NCBI GenBank assembly: GCA_022539475.1
Contig: VCMS01000099.1
Coordinates: 1-64,000, forward strand
Direction of reading: 5' to 3'
Length of the DNA: 64,000 bases
Origin: Gracilaria domingensis
Lineage: Eukaryota > Rhodophyta > Florideophyceae > Gracilariales > Gracilariaceae
Numbering within the stretch: the first letter of the stretch is position 1; every line of letters starts with the position of its first letter. Below are positions 1 to 11,892 of this stretch, one piece after another. A program made the position numbers and the translations under genes. Under the pieces are notes generated by a model. It searched no databases, had not been told where the DNA came from, and saw only the letters and a list, made by a program, of their open reading frames with translations.

Positions 1-2226
1 CCCGACGATTGCAATAGTATATACAAGCCCGAACAGCCGCTTATCTACGTGCCTTATTTTTGTTTGCCAAAAGAGAATCTCTCTGTTATTTTTGGCTCAA
101 TCTCCAAATAGTCTCTCAATCTTTAACTTGTCCGGCAAACAACACAAAAAGTTTTTGTAGCTCGGCAAAGAACACACAGGATCCCAGAATTTCACTAAGG
201 ACTTCGAGCAAGAGAGACCTGGTGCGGAGCAACGACGCGGGTCGTGCGCTGTGCCACTAGTAGTTTACCTGATGCGGATATGATTTCCCAGCCAGTAGAC
301 GTTGGCCAGTCAGATTGAACGGTCAGCGAACGCGTAAGTAAGTGCTGCAGGCTCGGGAAAACATCTTCTAAAATAAACAAATAGTCGATGTCGGCAATGT
401 GATGGCCCTATATCGACAAAGAAAAGCATGCAACATCGAACACGCTGTACCATAATCCCTTAGCTGTATCGCTCTCGTTGACCTTCCTCATTATGACACA
501 CCTCGTACCTTCGGTTTTACCTCTGTCTTTATCACTTCCCATCACCAGTTTGTTCTCTTCTTTGCCAAATAACGTTCTCCATCTACCCACTTGCTTGTCG
601 TATGACCTCTGAACCGCCTTCGCAATGGCTTTTATATGCGCCTTTCTGCGCCCCAAAATTGGCGTAGGAGCTTACCATTCTAGCGTATTCGTTGCACGTA
701 TTTAACACACCAGAGCAGAGCACCCACCCAAAATCGATAAGGTCCATGGCCATAAGCTGCCAAGCATACCTTTTGAGCTTCCGACCTTCTGATCGTTGTT
801 TCATGCTTTCTCTCGTCACCTGAATTTGTCCCCTTTTCTTATCGGAGTTCTTATCGGATGCTCTCCCTGTACAATTTCTCCATACTTTCATTCTAGTTAG
901 TTGCCTCACGTAGAGTTCATCTTCTACAATATCATTAATATCAGCTTTTTTAACCCCTTGCCTTTGAGCCTAGGATTTTACTCTCTGTCATCGAAACGAT
1001 GAGCATCACACAGCCTTAAGCTGCCTTCAGTGATTCAACAACATTCTCTTCTCAAAGTTGTTGCAAGACAGCTTTGTTTCTTCTCACTGGTGTTGGTTTC
1101 CGAGAGCGCCATGGCAATAGTTGTTAATTGTTGTTTCTGACATCACGTGCATCAGCTATATGGTCATCGTTAGATAACCTGGTTGGCGAATGTTGACTTG
1201 CTGGTCAAGCGTTGCAAAGGATGAGTGGGTAACCGGCGGAAGGGGAGGATTGTAAAGCAGAGAATGTTTGGCTGTGCCCTAAAAAGCAGCTGTGAACTGT
1301 TTCAGGCGATTTATTATATTGTGTCTGTTCTACCAGTTGAATGAAGACTTCCAATCAATTCGTGCCGTTATAAACAGGTTTATGATAGACAGTTGGGTTT
1401 GTTGTTGTTTTAGAAGACGTATAACCACGCAGGAGATTGGAAATGCAATTGAGCAGGGACGATGCAAATAGCTGCCATGATTGTTTTTGTTTTGTGTAGC
1501 AGAGACATGGTTTACATGTGATGAATTGCGGGATATAAGTAGTGCGACAGGGACGAGCTCCTGTGCGCTTGCTCTCGTGAAAGCACGGCAAGCACAATAG
1601 CTCGGATGCTGTATGGCAGTTAAAAGTGGAGTGTTATAGTTTTACTTCTCTGGCTTTGCAATTTTGAAAGAACAACACTCAACGACCGCTTATACAGAGG
1701 AAGCATTTCGAGCACCTGGTAGTCTTTTTCAAAAGCACAGAGAAGAACTCGCAAGAGCGTAGAGTCACCACTGCGCACGACCAACGTTGGTGCTCTTCAC
1801 TTGCCAAATGCGGGCAAGAGCGAAATGTACGTGCACGCACCGACGCGCACCTGTACACATCTTGTACTGAAAAGGGGCCGAAAGAGAGGCAGCACAGCTA
1901 CGCCACGTGCGCGCCACCCGCACAGCGCCGCTGTGCGCTCGGAAACAATCTATCAAACAGCGCCCATTCGCATCGGGCGGTCTCGCTCGCCGCGCGGCTC
2001 GCGAGCTGCTCATCGCTGCCAGCCGAACGCCATGGGCCGCCGCCTCCTCAATGCACGCCCCACGCCGCCGCGTAGGAGCCTAACATTTTGCAAGTGCAGA
2101 GAGTCACCGACCTGTACCGCGCCGCGCTGCGCACGTCGCGCGACTGAACCATTGACTACTGCATGTGAGTCAAGGAGTGCGGGCAGATTCAGCAGCGCTT
2201 TCCAGCCAACGCTTGCGGAGAATGGT
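1..2226. other. Intergenic, no supported gene
   Basis: I see no recognisable gene here. Two overlapping minus-strand open frames (408-656 and 583-909) are Lys/Arg-rich, end in different frames and match no family I know. From about 1780 the base composition becomes GC-rich and CpG-rich, like the promoter islands elsewhere in the window. Confidence 0.5.
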
Positions 2227-2462
2227 ATGGAGGAGCTTTTTAGTATGAGACATCCGGATCCTTACATTCCGATCTATAAGCCGGGCTCTTCTAGCTATCA
2301 ACAAAATGTGCCGCCGCCTCCGGAGGTATGTTTTGCCTTTGACTGCGCGCCGCTGCCGTCCTCATTGCGTGCTGCTGCTAACTCGCTTGCGTTCGATTCT
2401 GTGTCACTGTTTTGTTAGCTTACCCACAGTTCATGCCCCCACCGCATGAAGCAATTCAGTAG
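2227..2462 (+). CDS. Candidate two-exon small protein, unknown
   Basis: Tentative. An open frame starting at ATG 2227 runs to 2325, where CCGGAG is followed by a good donor (GTATGT). An acceptor after CCCACAG (2423-2429) restores the same phase and gives ten more codons before TAG at 2460-2462. The product would be 43 residues, rich in Pro and Tyr, with a PPPPE/FMPPP stretch across the junction. A GC-rich island lies just upstream and the decayed Notchless gene lies convergent downstream. I recognise no family. It could equally be a chance open frame. Only the splice phase and the proline-rich continuity support it. Confidence 0.2.
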
Positions 2463-2612
2463 TTCCGTACCAAAGATTCAACGGTAGATCAAGACCAAAG
2501 TGCTTCATCAACGTTTTTGTCATCTTGTACACATCATCTTTGACCACACCATCCCCCCGCCGCTTCCCCTCTGCGAATCCCCGCGAAGCTCTTGAAAAAA
2601 CAAAAACCACAA

Positions 2613-4100
2613 TCATTGGTGCTAGATCTTCAACAGCTTATCCTTGCGCGCAGGAACAGCTCTCTTCCCATCCGTACTCCAATTCACCGTGAACACCTCA
2701 TCACTATGTCCAGGCAGATCCATCTTCAATTTCTTCGTCCCCATATCCCAAACCTTGCAGGTACTATCCTTCGAACCACTCATCAACAACCGTCTATCCG
2801 CCGACCAAACCACTCCATTCACGGCCGCAACATGCCGCGGAACGTGAAGCAAACATCGCCATGTCTTGGCAATCCCAAAGTCCCTCACACTCTCATACAC
2901 CTGGCCGACGGAGCGCATATAATGTCCTACGACTTAACGCCAACGCAGTTGACCGGCTGCTGATGCCGGTCATGTGCGAACATGGGCTTGTCATTGCCTC
3001 AGAGTAAAAACATCAGAACCCACTTACCCAATCCTTTCTTGGCCGCGTACTTTGCGTCTTCATGCTTTTCCAACGCGCACCACGCTTCTTCTTCAGCGAC
3101 CAACTTGAACCGGCGTGTATCCGTTCTGCTCGTCCAGAGATGCAAACGCATCGCATATGAGCACGTAGTTGGTAGAAACCGTGATGGAATTCACCGAGTG
3201 AGCATGTGCATTTATAGTAGACACAGGATGGCCCGTATCATACCGGCCATCCTGTGTCTACTGGATGATCAGCACTCCAGATCTTTATACTACGATCTTG
3301 AGAAGCAGAATAAATAGAACCGTCCTCCACTCTACCCAGCAGTCGTGACGGCGGTATTATGTCCCGCGATCATCTTGACCGCGCTCATGCTAGCCCCGTT
3401 CCAAACTTCGACGTAGCATCTTTCGAAGCAGACACAACCAAACAACATCGTTCATCCAAATGATACGGCTTCCAACACAAATCTGCCACCCATTTGCGAT
3501 AGGAAGCCAAGCTCTTACCCGTTCCCTTCTCAACGTCCCAGATCCACACCCGACCTTCCCTTCGAAGCAGAAGCCCATCGACTCCCCTCTGGGGATAACC
3601 CCAACGCCAGCACCCAATCGCGATGATCGATAAAAGAAAGCTTCGGCAACTACGCCTTCGCACTTCACAATCTGACGCTAGTATCGCCAGACCCCGTCGC
3701 TATCAAACGACAATCCGGCGAGAAAACACGTCACCAAAACCGCCTCCTTGTGTCCCGGTAAGCTTGAACTACACCTCAAACAGACTACATGCGAAACAAC
3801 CAACAGCGGCACAAATTCCAGCTGCGCCACGCTCTCTCTCACATGCGAAGCAGCCTTCAAAGTGGCTTCCAAGCTTCGGTCACTGGCTTGCGCGAAGATC
3901 GCAGAAAGAATTCATACGGCAACGGCGTGTCATTGTTCAGAAGGTGGTTGAGGAATCCCGCGAGCTGCTTGGGCGCGGAACCAGGTCTTACGTCAAAGAC
4001 AGCGCGTAGGGGGTCGACCTCTTGCGAGAAAAGCTGCACGAGTGGGCTTGAATGCGCGCGCGGCGCGTCGTCGGCGCCATCCGACTGCACCGCGCGCCGC
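2613..4100 (-). pseudogene. NLE1: Decayed Notchless homolog (NLE1/RSA4), WD40 ribosome-assembly factor
   Basis: Notchless is a nucleolar WD40 protein that the AAA-ATPase Rea1/midasin acts on during 60S subunit maturation. Pieces of it occur here in the right order but in several frames. The NLE domain is at about 4070-3900 (LPYEFF core). The first WD repeat is at about 3870-3680 (SSSLPGHKEAVL). The next is at 3640-3385 (VWIWDVEKG, VVSASKDAT). A central part is at 3250-3030 (SVNSITVSTNYVL, then ALEKHEDAK). The last repeats are at 2918-2622 (LMSGSKDSTCKVWD, GHSDEVFTVNW). Frame changes between pieces, internal stops and a TAG at 2622-2624, where the family has Trp just before the natural terminal TGA (2613-2615), show it is broken. 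An inverted duplication at 3216-3262 interrupts it. A functional copy would be expected elsewhere because the gene is essential in yeast. Confidence 0.85.
3216..3262. repeat. Foldback inverted repeat inside the Notchless pseudogene
   Basis: 18-bp perfect inverted arms (3216-3233 and 3245-3262, AGTAGACACAGGATGGCC and its complement) with an 11-nt loop. It lies between two segments of the decayed WD40 gene and is probably a local inverted duplication. Confidence 0.9.
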
Positions 4101-7100
4101 CCAACCCGGCGAAGAGGACGGCGCAGAAGCAGACGCAGTATGGAAGACTCAACGACGACGACGCCGTGCACATGGCAAGTGACGCGTGTATTCGAGCAGG
4201 CATTCACAGCCGTAGCGGCCCCAGCCTGTGGCTCACTTGCCGCGGAGGCGTCTCGCGACACCTCCTCCAGCCGACTATTGGTGATGATCGCAACTGCCCA
4301 TTTACGTGCTGACCTTCGCAGTCCGCCATCATCTGCCGATGCCGCGCCGCTGTCACGCGACGCGTCGCACCCTCAAGGTGTGCGTGCGGCCGCTCGCAAT
4401 GAAGGCGACGTACTTCCTCCCGCCGCTTCCGTCGCTTCGGACCGGGCGTTCTCACGCCACCATGCACGCTCTCCGTCGCATCGCGCTCATTCCCCCCAGC
4501 CCCGCACGCCGTGCCTGCCTGTAGAGCGCCGCGACCGCTAATGCTGCCGGCGCTCACCGACGCGTTGCGCGACGCGCAGCTCACGTTGGCGATTTTCGGC
4601 ACCGTCAGGCTGTCGCTGGGCGTCTGGCAACGGGTAACAGCGCCTGAGCTGGTTTCCTCGCGCACGACGAAGGAAGATTATCCACATCAGTTGTGGGCCA
4701 GATTTCCTTGCATTTTTGACCACTGTATAGCGCGATCACCCACGCGCATCTGTGTGCTGCCTGCTTGCCGCTGCTGTTCTCCTCTGTGCTTGTAGGGTCT
4801 GGCTTGTCGTCGCACGAGCGACAGCACTACGACCGGTTGCCGTGAGCCTGTTGCGCATGTGCGATCGATTCGTCGCGCACGGCCTATGCTCTCCTCAGAC
4901 AGAGCCTCGAACCGTGATCCAGCGTGATTCGCAGGCGACACAACAAGGCTACGTCCTTCTTGGAGGCGCCCCGAGCCAGCCTGGCGTCGGCGTCGGCCCC
5001 CATCGGCGCCGTTGTGAACGGCAGCGCATTAAGTTCGTTTCTCGCCTTGTTTAGCGGGCTAGCAATGCCCGACAGCTGCACAAGCAGGTGTTGATCGCCA
5101 CGCCGCGAACGCGCCAGCGGCGACGGCGTGAGTGGCATGGTCTGCAAAGGCAAGCTGTCCGTGGTGAGAAACACGCTGCGCAGCAGCAGCGGCTTGTCCG
5201 ACGCGTCCGATGAAGACGCGCTGCATGGCGGCGACGAAGATGGCGACAGCGAGCGGCTGGACGGCGTGCGCACGGGCGACACGGAGTACGGCGAGTCAAG
5301 CTGTGCGCGCGAGCGCGCTCGAGCTTGCGCGGGAGGGCGAGACGGTGAGTGCGAGGCGCTTGCAGAGAAGGAGGAGGAGAAGGAGATTGAAAGAATGATG
5401 ACGGGAGAGGAAGAGAAGCTGAGGGAGGGAGAGGAGGGCGCGTTTATTGACGGCGACGGGGGCACGCAGTGCATGTTGCGGAGGATGTGGCCCGCGACGC
5501 AAGGCGAAACAGCGGCACGCGCGGGCAGCGTTTGGCGCGTTAGCATGGAGCGCCAAGTGGGCGGGTGCGTGTGGGGGCTGGGGGGGCGGCGTCGGAAAGC
5601 TGCGGACAGGCGAGAGTGGCGGCGCGCTACGCAGCGCAAGCTCAACACGTTAGTGCGCAGCATTTCAGTGGGAGAAATTCCACTTGCTTTCAGTCGCGCC
5701 TTGCTGCCCTCATTGGTATACAAAGGTATTGCACCAGTACCAACCAACTGTGTACAAAAACGCGTGTGCGGCTATTTACATCATGTCTACAGACGTTGCT
5801 CTCCCTTAAACAGTTTGTATTGTTGCTGTGTTATTCACAGACACTACGTTAGCGTTTGACTGCCCCCGCGCGCGGCCATGTACATGCTTTCAGATACATT
5901 ATGCACGAGCGAGGTTCTTGTAGCGGCGCAGCTGCCACTGACGTACAATGTTCCACCCAGCCCCCATGTTGTACTCCTCCCCCGCGCCAAACTCACTCCC
6001 CGCCTCAGTCTTCATCTCCACTTGTTCCTTCAGGTGCACCACTCGCTCGCCTTTCATTTGCTCCTGCCGCACGTCTCCAGCGTCATTCTCATCGCTGCTA
6101 TCAGCACCCTCAGTCTAGTACGCAGAGCACGCGATTGTTTAAGCCTGCAGCGGCGGCCCTGGAGACGAAAATTGTGATGGCGACGGACTTCACATTGAAC
6201 AGCGAGAGAGCGGCTGCAGGTTCCTGACACATGTAATCAAAGCGCAACAAGAGGGTATTTCTGAGGGTGGTGCCCTGCGTTCCGCCCATCGCGCCAAGCG
6301 CCCAAGATGCAACATCCACAGTCCGGTTGCCACACGTCAGCAACTGTGGAGAGCAGCGGTGTTCGCGACAGATTCAGCGGCGGCCGGCGCGACAGACGCA
6401 TCAGTTGCTTGCGATATAGCTCCGTGCCGTCTGACATGACGGCGCGACATACGCGCAATAGTTTGGACGCGGGCATCACCGCGGGGACCATAGCGAGTGC
6501 AGCGGCGGAGGCGAGATCGGGAACTGAGACCATGAAGACGGCAGCAGCTGGTTCGATGTGGCACAGCGGCGTCATAGCAGGCGGCACGCAGCCCGCCGGC
6601 CGTGGTCTTGGCAAGATTAGTCACCAGCACACCGCCTCTGTCGTCGCGTTGACACACCGCGCGCGGCCATGAGTGCGCGTGGTTCGAATGGCCGGCGAAC
6701 AGCGCGACAGCGATGATGTCTGCCCCGGCGCGCGCGCCCAGCCGCGTCGCGTGGCTCTTTGTGTCTGGTGGTCTTGAGCTCGCGAGCGGCGCGCGGTGCG
6801 CGACAAGCCAGTAGTGCGCAAGTTGGCAGCGCTGCGGCGCCGAGAAAAGGAGGGGTGGCAGCCCTCGAAATCCACAAAGCCGCGGATTGCACTTCTAGCA
6901 CAAGCCTGGATCTTACGGTGTCGATGCGCTGATCCATGCAGCCCGGCGACGGTAGCAGAGCCGAGAGATGGCAGAGAGGCTCGTCATGCAGCGCAGCGAC
7001 GAGAAAGAGCGCGGTGACGAAGGCGGCTGGCTACGGCGGTCAAGGAGGGACGATAAAGGCGAAGAATATGCCGACAGTGGCGGTGAAACCATGATCATAT

Positions 7101-7223
7101 GCAAATCGCACGGGTACGGCGGCGGTATGAGCGCAATCGTAAGCGAAGCATGCAGCGACGGCGGCCGTGGTGTATACGACTAAGAACAGAGAACACGGCA
7201 ATGGCGGCGGAGGTGGATCCACC
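4101..7223. other. Long GC-rich, CpG-rich stretch without a convincing gene
   Basis: Open frames are abundant on both strands because stops are rare at this composition. The longest is a minus-strand frame at 4884-5747 (287 codons) dominated by Ser, Pro, Ala and Arg. Another minus frame covers 6237-6614. Neither shows a domain I recognise. An E2F-like TTTGGCGCG site lies at 5531-5539, with an opposing GCGCCAAG about 15 bp downstream. The stretch could include a strongly decayed gene or a very compositionally biased protein. Confidence 0.4.
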
Positions 7224-7307
7224 AAGGTGCGGTAGCTGCGGCAGCGTGATCAAGATGCGGTACCTACGGCGGCGCGATCAAAGTGCGGTAGCTACGGCAG
7301 CGCTATT
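7224..7307 (+). repeat. 28-bp tandem repeat, three copies
   Basis: Three imperfect 28-bp units begin at 7224, 7252 and 7280. Each contains GCGGTA(G/C)CT(G/A)CGGC and the first two end in GATC. They sit just upstream of the palindrome array. Confidence 0.8.
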
Positions 7308-7528
7308 GGGGAGCGGTAGCAAAACTAAACTCATAAAGAACGCCGCAGAGACCAGCATCGCGAGAGGAGAGCGACGCGAGTTCTACGGCGCAACGACGCA
7401 CCGCCTGCAGGAATGGCGCCGCGCGCTCCATGGGCGGCGCGGAGGTTTGCTGGCGATGGGTTGTTGCAGGCGGGTGTCATCAGATATGTCGTAATGTCAT
7501 TCTGTCGTATTGGCAGCGCGCGAGATCA

Positions 7529-7953
7529 AGTTGTGTTAGGGTCGCTACCCTAACACAACTCGACCGCCCTGCCCGCGGGCACGTTACGTTTTGGCTGGAT
7601 ATGCGTGCGGTGTGTGTTTTGGGAGGTCTGTGGACGCTACCAGAATGAGGCGAAAACGAGCCCGCGGGCGGGGGGGGTCGGTCGTGTTAGGGTAGGTACC
7701 CTAACACGACCGGACCCCCCCGCCCGCGGGCATGAAATCGCACATTTTTGAAAAAATCGGCCAAAACGTGCCCGCGGGCGGGGGGGTCCGTTCGTGTTAG
7801 GGTAGCTACCCTAACACGAACGGACCCCCCCGCCCGCGGGCATAAAAAAGCACATTTTTTAAAAAACCGGCCAAAACGTGCCCGCGGACGGGGGGGTGCG
7901 GTTGTGTTAGGGTAGCCACCCTAACACAACCGATCCCCCCCACGCCGGCGGGC
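7529..7953. repeat. Array of long GC-rich palindromes, 110-bp period
   Basis: Four copies of a palindrome centred on GTGTTAGGGTA/TACCCTAACAC lie at about 7529-7560 (short or degenerate), 7660-7731, 7770-7841 and 7880-7953. The last three have centres exactly 110 bp apart (7695.5, 7805.5, 7915.5). Copy 3 is a perfect 72-nt palindrome with no loop (36-bp arms ending in GCCCGCGGGC). Copy 2 has three mismatched positions, and copy 4 has several plus a 2-nt length difference. The 38-bp linkers are A/T-rich and share CGGCCAAAACGT. The bases flanking the core differ between copies, but both arms change together, so pairing is kept. The array is bounded by an inverted AGACCTCCCAAAAC (about 7616-7628 and 7983-7996). 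Confidence 0.95.
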
Positions 7954-7996
7954 ACGTTCTGGTCACATTTTCGCACCATGCCGAGACCTCCCAAAA

Positions 7997-9584
7997 CCCC
8001 TTCCTCAACACTTTTTGCACTCATTACCATGCACCCGCCCGCGAACACGTTGGCACCGCTGTCTACGTAGATTGGCGGGATGGCAAAAAGCTGTACATTA
8101 ATTAGAGTATATCTTGAGTATTAGGAGCGCTTCAAAACGTATGAATGGAGAGCGCTGCCATTGTTCGCATAAATCTACGTCCACCAAAACCCTTTGCTAG
8201 AAGGAACATTTTGAGGCCATTCTGTAGCGTTTTGATACCTCCCAAAACCCAATCGGTTGCATTCCTTGCAACGATTTTGTTGCGAGCTCAGTACAGATCT
8301 TTTAGAGATAAATCAACTAGTTTTTTCATCCAATTGATGCTCAACCAGTAACACAATACGCGACCTTGTTACAATTTGTGTAGTTTCTGACACACTACAC
8401 TATTTAAACTGATCAAAGTGGCGAAGAGACGTACCACCGAAGCGCGCCAACACCCTCACGCACAAAAGTGGTAATGCGCCGGGATGAGATGCATAAAAAA
8501 ACAGAGTGACGACAGTATGTAGCTACTTAAATACTCGCCACCACTTTTTCCGGTGAAGATACAAATTCTACCGATGATGAAGATAAGGTATTATATAATA
8601 GCATGAGCGCTTCCGCTCTAGCGTTCAATTTATATATCTGAATCTAATTTGTTCGTTGTGACGGTCTGACAAACAGCGATGAAGGCCTCCAACGACCATA
8701 TAATACCGGAATTATAGGGGTAATAGAGCGAGCTCTCTGCGAAACACCATAAATAACTAAATGGAGTCCTGATAGGCTAACTACTACATTATTTTCAGAG
8801 GTTTAGAGAACGGGGTTTGTAGCAGCTCTTATATGCTAAATTCATTCAGTATAAAACTCTATGAAACAGAATGGCGACGAGAGTCGTCGCGGAAAGCAAA
8901 ACAGATGGTAGGCATGAAAACCGTTCAGCCCTGTGTGCTTGAGCTGGTAGCACATGATTATCGTTCCGATTTTGAAATCGTATCGCTTCACCTTCCGTTA
9001 ACAAGGCCTGTCACCAACAATACAAGAGAAGACATTAATCGACGTGTTGCGGAGATGCCGTAAAAGGCTGCCAATGGTGTTAGTTTTTCTTCTGTTGAGA
9101 GTCGAGATAGAACCTCAGACTCCCAGTTCTAGAGCTATGAATTCCTTTCCACGACTTTGTCGAGGAGCGTTAAAGGCTTCAATCTGCCACCGAAGGGACG
9201 AAATAGAGTTTTCATTACATCATGCGCCACGATTGCACCTATAACACGTCCAAGCGACGCCCGAGTACTGAGAGAAAACTGTTTTGATTGAAGCCCTGTC
9301 CTGCGATCCCTATCAGATTTCAAAGAATTCCTTTACGAAAGGAAAACCATGTCAAGGTTTTTGTATGCTTTGGCCTCCATCATTCAAAGGAGATCGGCCT
9401 TTGCGAAGGTTCCATTCAGTGACCTGCCTTTCTTCGACGTGAACAAATCTATATGTAAACCTTTGGCAAAAAAGTTGCATTGCATTGGGGATAGATTTGC
9501 GTTTGTAAAGTTGCTGATTTGAGTACGTATCGTTCGAAATAAACGTGACGTGGATGATTCTATTGCAGTGAGTAGCGTCTCTGA
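7997..9584. other. Intergenic, AT-richer, no supported gene
   Basis: Only short open frames are present. A further CCTCCCAAAACCC (8239-8251) resembles the motif bounding the palindrome array. Parts next to the transposase remnant may be older transposon sequence, but I cannot show it. Confidence 0.4.
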
Positions 9585-11318
9585 CTAGAGGTTTTCGATT
9601 TCTGGAGTATTAGTCAGCTTCAATTTGTCTGGATGCAAGTTGCGTAACTGTTCGAAGAGAGCTCTCCTTGTTCCCAACAGACTGCATGGAAACAACCTCT
9701 GGATCAATCCTACCGTCAAGGGGGTTTCGATGAACGACGGAATAAGAGATATGTAATCAGAACGCTTGAGAGTACCGCCTGAGATATACTCTCCCTCGCA
9801 AGACATATACTTCTTCCTGCCTCGTCTTTCTTTGCATATTCTAGAATAACTGAGTATGTATCTCTAACGCTTTTGGTTTGGTCTTGAGAGGGTCCAGTGA
9901 ATGAAGTAAGAATACTACTGCATAAAGATGAGGGAGGGGCCTCGAATCTATGACCGGAGCTCCCCGTTTTGGTCCCATGAAGAGTTAACAGAATGTCTTT
10001 AGCCTCAAAAGTATCCGCACGAAAACTTGCAGAGGATGGCACACTCGACTTAGTTGGTCTTCGCCGATGAACTGAAAACTTTCTGCGTGAGATTTAGAAT
10101 TGGCATCAGGACTTGACGAAGAGATTCTTGAAGGATTTGCATCCTGGACTCGCGTAGAGACTTGCTAGAAACGAATGGCATTGCGTCTGCTTCAGATGCG
10201 GAAACCTCGATCAGTGTGGTAGGGAAGTATGCCACTACTGTGAGGTCATCACGGATGCACTCACGGCGAAGCTCGTCCGAGAAGTTGAGAAATATGAGGT
10301 GAAGAGGATAGGCGGTAACCGATGTTTGCTTTAGAGTTGTTGAAGACTTATCGGTGTATACCTGCAGAAGACCTACGAAAGATTCACTGTAACTTATTTC
10401 TTGGGAGTACCACACTATTCTACTATCCAACGAGCCCATAACCATTTCCTTAAGTTTTGAGGTGGCGTCTCTTGCGATAGAGCCGGACATGGGGTGAGAT
10501 ATTTTCGTGGAGTGGGTCTGAGGTATAGGGTGGAAGAATGTTTTTTCGTTGTTAGCCAACTGGAGCTGTTTCACAAGTGTCTGAACGGGATCTCTCGTGT
10601 AGAGGGTGGCGCTGAACTTACATCCTTCTGGCGAGACAGTTCTTCGATTGAAACCGTCCTTTGAAGCGTATCGTTCGAAAATGGCCTTCTTCAGTTCTGT
10701 ACAGCACTTGGAACTTGTTATGGTCTCGTTGAATCGCTTTTGCGAGAATCGCGGGTCCCGAAGTAGCCCAATTAGCTCGTCTGCCTCACGATGACCAAGG
10801 TTGGAAGCTACTGAAGCCAGACAAACCGTGAGATAATCCATATGCAAATCACCGAGGGCCTCCTCAGAAGGCACTGGGCGGGAACTGCTTCCGTGTTCTC
10901 GCTCTAATGACGCGGGACCCGGGGAAGGAGAAACACAATGCAAAGTGTCCGGAATGGGAGGGGCGCACGGAGTGGGGTCGACGATGTCCTCGGACACCGA
11001 AGGCTCGGGAAGGCGACAAGGGGCAGTGACCGTTTCGGAAGATGCGGGCGCGGGCGCGGAAAGCTTGAGACGCTTGCTTCTCCGAATGGGCAGCCTATTG
11101 TCGTCTTCCAGCGCTGCTTTCAGACGAAACGGGCAATGGTTGACATGCTGTTGAAGAGATAAGACTCCTCGGCGAGTAACGAAGGGGCACCCACGCTTCT
11201 TATGTGTACAGTAGTAGACCATGGGAAGAAGAAATGAACGAGAAACGACGACAAAGACTGCAAGGGAAGGGCGTCCGAAGGGAGAAGGAGGTCGAGCGAC
11301 AGTCAAGATCGACGTCAT
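9585..11318 (-). pseudogene. Decayed Plavaka/CACTA-like transposase
   Basis: The main open frame is 10050-11318 (422 codons). A better start may be Met33, just before a Cys/His cluster (YYCTHKKRGCPF..., then QQHVNHCP) that looks like a degenerate N-terminal zinc finger. A disordered region follows. Then comes a segment resembling Plavaka-type transposases of the CACTA superfamily: LLQVYTDKSSTT, YPLHLIFLNFSDELRR and VVAYFPTTLIE, then an R-x10-ILQESLRQVLMPI helix. In that family this block precedes the catalytic core. The frame stops at 10050. Scattered frames at 9585-10042 carry what may be the continuation, so the copy is truncated and probably dead. The family call rests on motif recall. A related CACTA or KDZ-type family is possible. 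Confidence 0.5.
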
Positions 11319-11591
11319 GCTGAGAACGGAGAATATATTTTGAGTTTAAATCACGTGCTTTCGTTCAAAAAGGAACGTAGGTACACGACGACCTCAACAC
11401 AAGGGTGTACTTCTCGTAATATCTACCACTGGTTATAAACCTGTGGTTTTCCAACGTTGTAAGCTGTACACCTGTCCAATCTCGCACAGAAAAATAAATC
11501 TCTTCCTTCCGCCGCCGCCGCCGCGCCTCCGACGTCCGACCTTCCGTCACCGTCGTGATCCGTGCCATCCACATCCTCGCGTTATACTCCG

Positions 11592-11666
11592 CTCCGTCCT
11601 TCTTTTTTCCTCCCTCTACTTTATGGAGGCTCCTTAAAGTAGAGGGCGGAAAAAAGAAGGACGGAG
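11592..11666. repeat. Foldback inverted repeat, 32-bp arms
   Basis: Arms 11592-11623 and 11635-11666 are complementary at 31 of 32 positions around an 11-nt loop. They begin with CTCCGTCCTTC and end with GAAGGACGGAG. No coding role is seen. The surrounding 11320-11890 holds nothing else I recognise. Confidence 0.95.
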
Positions 11667-11892
11667 TCATCCGTATCTCACGGATGTATTCCGTGCAGTC
11701 TATTCGTACGTTCTTCCATATCTCTCCACGTATCTTTGCTCTAAACTAACCAATCCTCACCACGTTTCTTCGCGCTCTGCGACATGCAAACGGCAGGAAA
11801 TAAGCTAATCACCCTCAACTTCTTCTATTTGCTCAAGATATAGAACGAGTTGAAGGGTGAAAACGGGAACCTGGTAACCCAAAGCGACGACT

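Noticed and set aside
4884-5747. 287-codon minus-strand open frame
   Set aside because: Composition is Ser/Pro/Ala/Arg driven by GC-rich DNA, the opposite strand is equally open, and no domain is seen.
6237-6614. 125-codon minus-strand open frame in GC-rich DNA
   Set aside because: No family recognised and neighbouring frames are equally open; possibly decayed, but not supported.
6660-6720. GGTTCGAAT that resembles a tRNA T-arm
   Set aside because: No acceptor, D-arm or anticodon stem fits around it.
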